From Spodoptera frugiperda (lineage: Eukaryota; Arthropoda; Insecta; Lepidoptera; Noctuidae), in NCBI RefSeq assembly GCF_023101765.2, contig NC_064212.1:5022001-5086000 (forward strand): DNA of 64,000 nt, given 5' to 3'. How positions within the stretch are numbered: the stretch's first letter is position 1; each line of letters starts with the position of its first letter. The translations under genes and the position numbers were made by a program. A model generated the notes under the pieces. That model was not told the origin of the DNA. It did not search any database and was given only the letters and a program-made list of their open reading frames with translations. Shown here in pieces: positions 59,301 to 64,000 of this stretch.

Positions 59301-62041
59301 TCTGCAAGCGACTTCGAACGCATAAATAGGTAGATTCCAATTTCTCCCTTTCCATGGGAATTTAAGGAAATCCTCTTTTAATGCTCCCCTACACTCCAAC
59401 AGTTTTGGCTGTGTGTTGTCAGTCAATCAGTCATTTAATAACGGAAAAGTTTTATGAGTACCATGATATGGTATTTTTGGCTATTACTGTATAACGTAGA
59501 TGTATAAATAAGTTCTGAAAATGGAAATGTATAATAACTTTACCCGTAGTGGGAATTAACTGAAATAATGTACATGGGTTTGAAACTACGGGTCTCAGTA
59601 TATGGTACGGAAAAGCTGTTCAGCACGTAATCTCCTTAGGGAATGCAGAGGTTCACGTAGAGAAAATTTCCCTACAGTAATGTTGATCTAATTTTATTTA
59701 CATTACGTACAGAAAGGAGAAAACACAAAATTCTTATGTGAATACAAAAACACGTGCTAAACCCACAGAGCTAATAAAACATTACGAAAATTAGATACCA
59801 AATGACTAACTCATTAAGTAAATTAATGTTTAACTTTGATAAATGGACGACAAATAATAAATAAATATGTAGATTTATGTACAAACATCGTTTACACATG
59901 TATCTCTCATATTTTACAGTACAGAGGGCTTAGTACGAATTTGTTTTACGTTTAACGAGAACATGTAGGCTCGGATGAACCAACCAATCAGAGCGCCGAA
60001 CGCGCTCTCGTTTTGTTTTCGTTCAATGTAAAGCCAACTCGTACTAAGGTTACAGATTCACAGTTATGCATTTGTCGGATAAAACATGGTTCGTGTAAGT
60101 GAAAAAACATGTTCCCCCCGTTTTTAAAATACATTTCCAGTGTTGCTACATTAATAAATTATGTAAGTCAATGTTTATAAATTTATTTAAGGTGTATGTT
60201 AACAACGTGTCTAGCGTAGTGTTTACATTGTGTCGAATAGAAAAAGTTTAAACATACTACATAGGTACCTATATGTCTATACATAACAGTACAATACATG
60301 TGTATTAGTTTTAACCTGCAACAAGGTGCAGATTTACCCAACACACGTTGCCAATATGTACAGTATACAAGCTTCTATTAGCTACTTTTTTAATTCCTGA
60401 ACTTAGCAAACAAAGATAATCATATTATTTGTAACCCAAAATAATAATTTCCATAAATATTAAGATTCATATATTAATTATCTTTATTGTACACCATCAA
60501 TAACAAAGAATACAATAAATAAAATGATGGGCACAACGGCGGTCTTATCACTGATACTTAGTGATTTCTACTAGACAACCTTTAGCGTAGACATACATGC
60601 AAAAGAAATATTTACATGTATAAATACTAGAACCTAAATCCTAGGACCTTATGCTTATCATTCAGCACTAGTAATTACCAACCGAATGAAGCTACAAATG
60701 TCTAAATTAAAAAACCTTTTTAAACTTCCATGTTTATTTTGCAAAGTTATATTAAAAAGTAAATAAACAAACACGTGTAGCTCTCACCGTGTATGTAGTT
60801 TCATTAGTTTTGTATCCAAAAAGTTTTTAATCTAAATTCACCTAGCCCGCTTTATTTACTAGTCGTAACCACGAACGGAATTGGATCTAGAATTTTCGGT
60901 TTTAGCATGAGGTTTATTTAATTGTTTGTTTATTGATATTGTAATCAAAATATACGCTGTGTATTTCTGCCTAAGAGTGCTTTTCCGCCAGGAGATGTGC
61001 TTATACTACATTGCTGTGGATGCGTTTAGCACTGACAAAACGAACTTTAGCACTAACGCACTCATGTTTTTTATATGGAAAGATGCGTGCTATGGATGTA
61101 TGCTACGAATGGAATACATCGCAACTCGATACTGCGCATCTTCTCTACATAGCTTAGTATCAGTGGAAACGGTCACATAGTTTCACATCTTATTTATTAC
61201 ATCTACGTAACATAGCTACAAAGCACGTCTCTAGTAGAAAAACATCCTGGACATTGGAAAAAGAGAGTGTTGCGACGTATTAAGTATCAAAATCCCGGTG
61301 CTAAGGAAAACGATAAGGAACACTGATGAGATTTACGAAGCGTAAAACATTATCATTACTTTATTCTTTCATCTCCAAATACAATATCACTTGATAAAAG
61401 ATAGAATAAAATGCCTAGCTTTATTGTATTCATGTCTCACAAAAATTGATTCTATTATGAATATATTTACTTTTTTCCTGTTACACATTCAGTACCGTGC
61501 CCTTTCCCTGAAATATTTTAATGTCACATTTTGTTTCCCGTGTATACCTGGCCTAACAGACAATACTTCCTACATTAGGTACAGGCGCGTACTTAACTTT
61601 AATTAAGCATCATGGAATAGCTTTAACATTTCTTATTGCATCGATGCCAAGTACAATCGTGTTCAGAATTGTACGCACAACTATTTATTTCCTCAATTTA
61701 CATTACTGAGGCCATAAACTCAATCCGCAGCTTTCATTGTAACTACGGACAAATGGCTAGAGAATAAAACAGTAAGAATTAAACTTTTTATAGCGCGGCA
61801 AAAAGTGTGTTTATTTACATCATTCATTACGACTTAAGTCGAAGGTTAAATAAAGATTTAATTAATCAATTTAACTTGTTGTTTGGTGGGCCCTTTATAT
61901 ACGTATTTGTTATATATTTACAGTAACATCTACTTATTTCTAAGTAAGGTTGTACAAACTCACCCTTCGTTTTCCCTTCGGCTTTTCCGACGTCTGGCTG
62001 TGATTCCTCTTCTTCATGTTTCCAGCTTTTATCTCCCTCAT
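22520..62041 (-). CDS. Receptor tyrosine kinase with one EGF-like module (Trk/Ror/MuSK-like kinase)
   Basis: Coding exons from high to low: 61964-62041 (first coding part), 29152-29233, 26151-26294, 25670-25764, 24067-24270, 23629-23839, 23395-23553, 22520-23313. All junctions have AG/GT and agree in phase; the total is 1,767 nt, 588 residues, with TGA at 22520-22522. Residues 1-53 are basic and carry no signal peptide. An EGF-like module has cysteines 61, 66, 72, 82, 84 and 97 plus a probable glycosylation site NSTS. The membrane span is ~163-188. Residues 216-219 are NPQY, a PTB-binding motif also seen in Trk receptors. The kinase shows GEGCFGKV (262-269), AIK with Lys286, HRDLAARN with Asp388, DFG at 406 and activation-loop Tyr414/418/419 (YTCDYY). 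All key residues are present, so it is probably active. The tail is proline-rich, then highly acidic. It is single-pass in the plasma membrane. The subfamily is not settled. Confidence 0.8.
24345..24545. repeat. Helitron-like lepidopteran interspersed repeat, copy 3
   Basis: Reads CCCTTCCCAATCTTCCCAAG, CCCCAACAACCCTTAAATTC, GGCAACGCATTTGTAACGCC and CCATCAGGTGATCCGTCTGC. The end is duplicated: TTTACCGGC occurs twice, 20 bp apart. It lies in the kinase-gene intron upstream of the exon at 24067-24270. Confidence 0.7.
25017..25216. mobile_element. TTAA-flanked MITE (piggyBac-like), 200 bp
   Basis: Flanked on both sides by TTAA (25013-25016 and 25217-25220). The termini GCCTCGTCCCCTCTAGGAACA and TGTTCCTAGTGGAGACGAGGC are inverted repeats with two mismatches. 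The interior holds further palindromic pairs around GTCGTCGGACGTCATC and GACATCGTCCGATGT. TTAA duplication is the hallmark of piggyBac transposition; no transposase is present. Confidence 0.78.
26151..26294 (-). other. EGF-like module exon of the receptor kinase
   Basis: A single 144-bp exon, phase 1 at both ends, which is the classic symmetrical phase of extracellular modules. It codes for the whole six-cysteine module (C-x4-C-x5-C-x9-C-x-C-x12-C). Symmetrical phase means the module could be skipped or shuffled without breaking the frame. Confidence 0.8.
26859..27396 (-). mobile_element. Deletion derivative of a Tc1/mariner-type transposon
   Basis: Perfect 32-bp terminal inverted repeats: 26859-26890 and 27365-27396, each starting GGGTGTCCCAAAATTAACGC. 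On the minus strand, near 27280, an ATG opens a short N-terminal transposase-like segment (MERYTIEQRVFIIKEYF). Soon after, shifted in frame, is a C-terminal segment with LTPL and FFLWGYLKSQV, typical of mariner-type transposases around the last catalytic acid. The central part is gone, so the copy cannot encode an enzyme. It is 538 bp and lies between the kinase exons at 26151-26294 and 29152-29233. Confidence 0.85.
27424..27560 (+). repeat. LINE (RTE-like) 3'-end fragment, copy 2
   Basis: Includes CCTGCGGTCCCGTAGGATTA, CACCAAATGTCATCAAAATC and GTTCAGTAGTTTCAGCGTG, the usual pre-tail wording of insect RTE-like repeats. Truncated. Confidence 0.5.
27986..28253 (+). mobile_element. tRNA-headed SINE, copy C
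   Basis: Starts GATGGCCTCGTTGGTCGGGT and ends CTTCGGGAATAAAAGGCGTG. The box-B region is decayed. It is full length compared with the other copies, and lies in the kinase-gene intron. Confidence 0.75.
28811..28985 (+). mobile_element. tRNA-headed SINE of a second family
   Basis: Begins GCACGGTTAGTGCAGTGGTT and has a box-B-like GGGTTCGATTTCCGC, then the body CAAATTGTTGTTTCTGGTCT. The body recurs in reverse orientation at 47385-47480 and, diverged, at 32085-32180. It has no tRNA fold. Confidence 0.65.
29458..29598 (+). repeat. Interspersed repeat family with AGCAGGAGTAGGAACGG core, copy 1
   Basis: Shared wording: CGGACTACCCAGCGGGTTTA, GCAGGAGTAGGAACGGAGTG, TTTTTAGTCAGTAAGAGTCT and GATGATTTTTCCCCC. 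Other copies are at 31156-31282, 32800-32936 and 48287-48425. Confidence 0.65.
31156..31282 (+). repeat. AGCAGGAGTAGGAACGG repeat, copy 2
   Basis: Reads GACCGGGGAAAGAACCGG, GCAGTAGTAGGAACGGAGTG and GATTTTCCCCCAC. Diverged from the other copies. Confidence 0.55.
31660..31760. repeat. Fragment of the Helitron-like repeat arm
   Basis: Only the arm GTCGGTTTCCTGTGAGGCCG, CCGGCCCATTCGTGTCGAAG and CATGGCTCTCCCACACT is present, the same arm as at 34520-34605 and 56260-56310. Confidence 0.6.
32085..32180 (-). repeat. Diverged fragment of the second SINE family
   Basis: CACTCAGATCCGGAACAACC and GGTGGATCACAACAGAATC match the body of the element at 47385-47480 at low identity. Truncated at both ends. 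Confidence 0.4.
32588..32936 (+). repeat. Composite of two interspersed repeats
   Basis: 32588-32672 is a diverged Helitron-like segment (GGCCGGTAAAGCGCTTGTAA, GATTGCTTGCCATCAGAAGA). 32800-32936 is the AGCAGGAGTAGGAACGG family. Together with the linking DNA they keep a 167-codon frame open on the plus strand, but it has no protein-like features and reads straight through both repeats, so it is not annotated as a gene. Confidence 0.6.
34400..34605. repeat. Helitron-like lepidopteran interspersed repeat, copy 4
   Basis: Orientation opposite to copy 2: TTTTTTATGGAATATGTAGT, GGGAAGATTGGGAAGGGGGT, ACGCAAGCGTTGTTTCACGT and the arm ending GCATGGCTCTCCCACACTT. Confidence 0.7.
35134..35292. repeat. 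Helitron-like lepidopteran interspersed repeat, copy 5
   Basis: Reads GAGCCGGTAAACTAGCAGAC, GGATCACCTGATGGCC, ACAAATGCGTTGCCGG and TTGTTGGGGAATCGGG. It ends before the GCGTTGTTTCA arm. Confidence 0.7.
35780..36011 (+). mobile_element. tRNA-headed SINE, copy D
   Basis: Starts GACTGCCACGTTGGTCGAGT, has the box-B-like GGGCTCGATTCCCGGGTCGG, and ends CCCCTTCGGGGATAAAAGGC. This copy has the best-preserved promoter boxes of the family in this window. Confidence 0.75.
43161..43430. mobile_element. MITE with CCAGAGATGTGCT termini, copy 1
   Basis: The left end TTCTACCAGAGATGTGCTAT and the right end AGCACATCTCTGATGGAAA are inverted repeats. The interior GTGGATGCGTTTGGCTTCCA recurs in the copies at 46961-47112, 58023-58242 and 60982-61241. 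No ORF is conserved between copies. Confidence 0.7.
44240..44375 (+). repeat. LINE-like repeat fragment (CGATTTTGATGCC family)
   Basis: GATTATCTCGCGATTGGCAG, AACCGATTTTGAT and ACTTAAAAAATGGAGC match the fragment at 54028-54215 in order. Confidence 0.5.
44829..45006 (+). repeat. Interspersed repeat with GTTT microsatellite head, copy 2
   Basis: Same order as at 11789-11992: CTATACTAATATTATAAAGC, a (GTTT)n run, TTATCGAGGAAGGCTACAGG and GGTGAAACCGCGCGGAAG. It lacks the central 'AGAACTACTGGTCCG' block. Confidence 0.7.
45010..45230 (-). repeat. Non-LTR (LINE) 3'-terminal remnant
   Basis: On the minus strand it ends with GCCTATGTTCAGCAGTGGAC, the familiar 3' end of a lepidopteran LINE coding region. 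The same phrase occurs on the plus strand at 58850-58895 (GGGGGAGGCCTATGTTCAGC). Broken frames, no intact ORF. Confidence 0.5.
45727..46392 (+). repeat. Lepidopteran interspersed repeat with CTGT/CCGT microsatellite
   Basis: Begins AGGGTTCCGTAGTCAAATGG with a small hairpin AAACGGAACCCTTATAG. A tetranucleotide run of CTGT then CCGT units follows at 45781-45829. It ends ACGGAACCCTTCATGAGCGA, CGACTCGCCCTTGGCCGG, TTTTTTT. I know this arrangement as a widespread lepidopteran repeat but cannot assign its class. Confidence 0.65.
45781..45829 (+). repeat. Tetranucleotide microsatellite
   Basis: (GTCT)n passing into (GTCC)n units: TGTCTGTCTGTCTGTCCGTC and so on. It belongs to the repeat at 45727-46392. 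Confidence 0.9.
46961..47112. mobile_element. MITE with CCAGAGATGTG termini, copy 2 (truncated)
   Basis: Left end TTCCACCAGAGATGTGGTAT and GTGGATGCGTTTGGTTTCCA. The right terminal repeat is missing. Confidence 0.6.
47385..47560 (-). mobile_element. Second-family SINE, reverse copy
   Basis: GTGTTTACAAACATACAAAT, GATCAGAAACAACAATTTGT and CACACAAAGAG are the complement of the body at 28870-28985. They are followed by a decayed head near 47510-47560 (GGCAACCCGCTACACGACC). Confidence 0.6.
48287..48425 (+). repeat. AGCAGGAGTAGGAACGG repeat, copy 4
   Basis: TGCGGACTGCCTAAAGGGTT, ACAGGAGTAGGAACGGGGTG, TTTTTAGTCAGTAAGAGTCT and ATTGGATGATTTTTCGAC. Confidence 0.65.
48850..48907. mobile_element. TTAGTACGAGTTTG MITE family, truncated copy
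   Basis: Only the right half is left: TTGATTGGTTCATTGTCC and the end GTTGAACGTAAAACAAACTC then GTACTAA. Confidence 0.55.
50541..50711. mobile_element. MITE with ATGGTACGCGTCC termini
   Basis: 171 bp. The perfect 13-bp terminal inverted repeat ATGGTACGCGTCC extends imperfectly (GCATCGCACGCA against GCATCGTACGCA). A 66-codon frame spans it by chance, because the termini begin with ATG. Confidence 0.7.
51572..51970. mobile_element. TTAGTACGAGTTTG MITE interrupted by a SINE
   Basis: Left part TTAGTACGAGTTTTCTTTACG, right part ATGAACCAACCAATTAGAGC ending CTCGTCCTAA. The two halves are separated by the SINE at 51607-51886. Removing the SINE and one target copy leaves a MITE close in length to the 137-bp and 118-bp copies elsewhere. 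Confidence 0.82.
51607..51886 (+). mobile_element. tRNA-headed SINE, copy E, nested in a MITE
   Basis: Starts CTGCCTCGTTGGTCACAAGT, has the box-B-like CAGGTTCGATTCCTGGGTCG, and ends CTTCGGGGATAAAAGGCGTG then ACGTTGTGTGTGTG. The 8-bp target duplication GAAAACGA lies at 51599-51606 and 51887-51894. Confidence 0.85.
52716..52769 (+). repeat. Short direct duplication
   Basis: AAGCGGTGTGGTGGCACAA occurs at 52716-52734 and 52751-52769, 35 bp apart, with TAATG/TAATC following. Probably a local tandem duplication inside an older repeat. Confidence 0.75.
54028..54215 (+). repeat. LINE-like repeat fragment (CCGACTTCAAAAAA family)
   Basis: TTTTAACCGACTTCAAAAAA, AATTATCTCGCGTTTGGCTG and AACCGATTTTGAATCGG, ending CTTAAAAAATGGAGGGCG. 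The 'accgacttcaaaaaa' start is common in lepidopteran genomes. Confidence 0.55.
56045..56310. repeat. Helitron-like lepidopteran interspersed repeat, copy 6
   Basis: ACACCAGAAGAGTTACAAGT and, again, ACACCAGAGGCATTACAAG show that the inner segment is present twice. Then TTGTTGGGGAATCAGGGATC, GGGTAATTG and the arm GGCCCATTCGTGCCGAAGCA follow. Confidence 0.65.
58023..58242. mobile_element. MITE with CCAGAGATGTGCT termini, copy 3
   Basis: Right end GCATAGCACATCTCTGGTGG, complementary to the family left end; the left terminus is diverged. Inverted relative to copy 1. Confidence 0.6.
59930..60047. mobile_element. TTAGTACGAGTTTG MITE family, copy at 59.9 kb
   Basis: Left end TTAGTACGAATTTGTTTTACG, right end TGTAAAGCCAACTCGTACTAA, with the shared interior ATGAACCAACCAATCAGAGC. 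118 bp, shorter than copy 1. Confidence 0.72.
60982..61241. mobile_element. MITE with CCAGAGATGTGCT termini, copy 4
   Basis: Left end TTCCGCCAGGAGATGTGCTT, inner GCTGTGGATGCGTTTAGC, right end AAAGCACGTCTCTAGTAGAA. Confidence 0.6.
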
Positions 62042-62048
62042 GATTAAA
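61964..62048 (-). other. First recognised coding exon of the receptor kinase
   Basis: The donor is GTGAGT, just below 61964. The ATG at 62039-62041 is in frame with the rest of the protein. An in-frame stop (TAA) lies upstream at 62084-62086 in the unspliced sequence, and an acceptor-like TTATTATGTTAG ends at 62049. The 26 coded residues are highly basic and begin MREIKAGNMKK. The exon joins the one at 29152-29233 in phase 0. That this is the true 5' coding exon is inferred. Confidence 0.55.
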
Positions 62049-62239
62049 CTAACATAATAAACAAATATGTAAATTACTTTCACTTATTAACACTGTAATG
62101 TCTCCAACACACATCCTTATCAAACTTGGTGATTAATTTGTTCGTCTGCTTAGTTGTACGTCACAAACACTGAACATTATAGAAATCCAAGGAGGTGGAG
62201 GAACTCGGCGTAGTATTCACAGAGAGCGTGAGTTTTCAG

Positions 62240-62430
62240 AATGTTCTGAAAATGCGTGTGCGTAGTTTCCCGCGCGGGGACAGCGAGCGGTCGGAGCGAG
62301 CCGGTCGGTGAGGCGTCGCGCTACGCTTCCAACTTGACGTGGAGTGGGATCCTCCGCGGTCGCTCCCGCCTCCGGGCTCCGCTCGACACGCGGCCGCGTC
62401 CCGCCGCCCACTCGCCCCGCGCTACCGACT
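62240..62430 (-). promoter_or_regulatory. GC-rich, CpG-dense patch: candidate promoter/5' UTR of the receptor kinase
   Basis: About 190 bases rich in CG dinucleotides (CCCGCGCGGGGACAGCGAGC, CACGCGGCCGCGTCCCGCCG) in an AT-rich background. It lies 200-400 bp upstream of the first coding exon. The open frames across it do not resemble a signal peptide. Position and composition suggest a promoter or 5' untranslated exon. Confidence 0.4.
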
Positions 62431-62449
62431 AACAGATAAGTAAACACTA

Positions 62450-64000
62450 AATTCTTTCAGAGATAACGACATGCTAACCCCTCATAACTCACCCCTAATT
62501 AAATCTTGAGATAAGAAAGCTTGTAAACGAGGATTAAGTCAATATGATTTTCAAGTTACTAACGGCGAATCATAGACAAATTATATAGAATATAAGCTTC
62601 ATTAAATCATAGGATTATGGAGATATAAACAGGAATCACTTTAATTCACTTATCTCATTCATTTAAAGGCACGATTGCATCCATATGCCGATTGAACTAT
62701 GTAAATTGAGTTATAATTTTACTAGCCACTCTCGCATAATTTGCTTGAGAGTTACCCTATATTCTAGTGAATTAGAGGATTTAGATGTTAATTGTTAATA
62801 ATGAAAGTAAGGTTGGCTATAACAAGTTGAGTGTCGCATGCGCCGCGCTCGCAAACAGCTAATGATTCTGCAGCAAGATTGCAATAAACGTCGGCTCGCA
62901 TCTACATCGCATACAAATTATCTAAGCTCTTAGCGCGTAAAGTTGAGAAGTCATTTTATAGGTGTTCACAATGTACTCACCTGCAGTACCGCGCGTGTAC
63001 ACCCGGGCTATTTGTTACAAAGGTCATTGACGAAACGTCACGGAAATACTAAATACAAAGTGGAAATCAATACGAATCGGGATAAAAACACTAGAATTGC
63101 TCATATTTCTCAATTTAGCGCTGAAAGCCTATGGAAAAATTCGTGATGTCAGCACTGACGCAAAGCTCGACAGATTGAGTGGTATCTACGTCAAATACCC
63201 GGTCTGTGTTAAAATACTTGTCTATCCCGGCGCTGTGATTTATTAACACATTATGCGAGGCGCGGAAGGATTATCACGGCTGAATCTGATAATTTTATGC
63301 AAAAATGTGTTATCACTAGTAAGTAGATTGAGATTACTTTTACTTGTTGAAGCTTTATAATCTGTAAACCAAGTCAGATGTGAAACACCTTTATATCGAA
63401 ATCTTTCAGTTTTATTTTACATTTGATGGGTTTTGAGTAAGTAATGATCAAAGTTTGTTTTACGTTGGCTTTAAACTTAGTTTTAGTCAATATCCGTCAA
63501 ATATCCTAAAGTTTCACTTTATACTTATTGTTGGCTTTAAGTAAATAATATGTAATCATACACACAATCAATGTTTAAATAATTGGTGGGAAAGTAAACA
63601 TTGATCTTAGCATTATCTTGTTTGAGAACATCCATTATATCACTGTTCGTCTTCTGAACTAATTGATTGACCTGGGTATTAAAACTTACTAGTAGCTACA
63701 CTTTGGAACGCGCACTGATAGACAGACTGACGAACAATTCAATATGACCTTTCAAAAGTGCCTAATTAAGGATTAATTGTCAAAGTCAAATCATTTGTAT
63801 TAAATTATTATTAAACCCTAAATAATATGTAAATATTTTTGAAATGTTACCAAATAAAGAAATAAATAATAGTCTATCAGTTTCTCCGTCAGAAAGGTAG
63901 GTGGTCTTACAGTGTACTTTGACTAACCTTTGATTGCTTAATTAAAATTAATACTTTCACTTTACTATAAAAAATAGGAAATAATCTGAATACCATAGGA
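62450..64000. other. Region right of the receptor kinase, nothing recognised
   Basis: AT-rich DNA with no supported ORF longer than about 67 codons and no clear repeat. A moderately GC-rich spot lies at 62830-63010. It could contain upstream regulatory DNA, or an intron if the receptor gene starts further right. Confidence 0.4.

Larger units (their letters stand above)
29234..61963 (-). other. Large first coding intron of the receptor kinase (~32.7 kb)
   Basis: Between the exons at 61964-62041 and 29152-29233 I found no further minus-strand exon with convincing coding sequence and splice sites. The intron is packed with MITEs, SINEs and LINE ends, listed separately. GC-richer, non-repeat patches stand out at ~38990-39120, ~43740-43880, ~36900-36985, ~37260-37380 and ~54840-55000. 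These could be regulatory sequence. The remaining stretches (about 29600-31150, 33000-34400, 36100-43160, 48900-50540, 52000-54000, 54250-56040, 56320-58020 and 61250-61960) show nothing I can name. Confidence 0.55.

Noticed and set aside
62217..62447. 76-codon minus-strand frame that might supply the missing signal peptide
   Set aside because: Its start is not followed by a convincing hydrophobic core. The frame is a by-product of high GC, and no good splice donor links it in frame to the exon at 61964.
1..64000. Viral or bacterial inserts
   Set aside because: No viral structural or replication proteins and no bacterial genes were recognised in any frame; LTR-type sequence is limited to the copia-type relic.

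Overview
This window is nuclear DNA of an animal with introns, almost certainly a moth or butterfly (Lepidoptera). The protein-coding exons are insect-like, and the non-coding DNA is full of short interspersed repeats of kinds I know from lepidopteran genomes: a zinc-finger-free 'GGCCGGCAACGCACTTGTAACGCC'-type Helitron-like repeat, tRNA-headed SINEs ending in 'CCTTCGGGGATAAAAGGCGTGA', and several inverted-repeat MITEs. The species was not identified. All three genes I can support lie on the minus strand.

Layout. (1) 540-15913: the 5' part of a DOCK-D/Zizimin Rho-GTPase exchange factor. Twenty-two coding exons with consistent splice phases run from the start codon to the left window edge, giving about 1,315 residues of a protein family of about 2,000. 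The PH domain and DHR-1/C2 region are inside; the catalytic DHR-2 domain should lie beyond the left edge. (2) 15914-17900: intergenic. (3) 17918-20336: a two-exon gene for a 599-residue protein with an N-terminal Myb/SANT-like domain and a long acidic repetitive tail. (4) 20337-22300: intergenic. (5) 22520-62041: a receptor tyrosine kinase. Eight coding exons join in phase to a 588-residue protein with one EGF-like module, one membrane span, an NPQY motif and a Trk/Ror/MuSK-like kinase. Its first coding exon lies about 32.7 kb from the second. A GC-rich CpG-dense patch at 62240-62430 may be its promoter. (6) 62450-64000: nothing recognised.

The two well-defined genes act in signalling: a GTPase activator at the cell cortex and a surface receptor. 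They are neighbours on the chromosome, and nothing in the sequence shows that they work in one pathway. The Myb/SANT-like protein is probably nuclear.

Mobile DNA dominates the introns. The clearest items are an internally deleted copia-type LTR element with intact 5-bp target duplications (13877-15453), a mariner-type deletion derivative with perfect 32-bp terminal repeats (26859-27396), a TTAA-flanked MITE (25017-25216), and a SINE inserted into a MITE with an 8-bp duplication (51572-51970). No CRISPR, operon or prokaryotic features are present, and no true tRNA or rRNA gene was found. I found no clear undescribed system; the best candidate for follow-up is the receptor kinase, because of its small ectodomain and apparent lack of a signal peptide.
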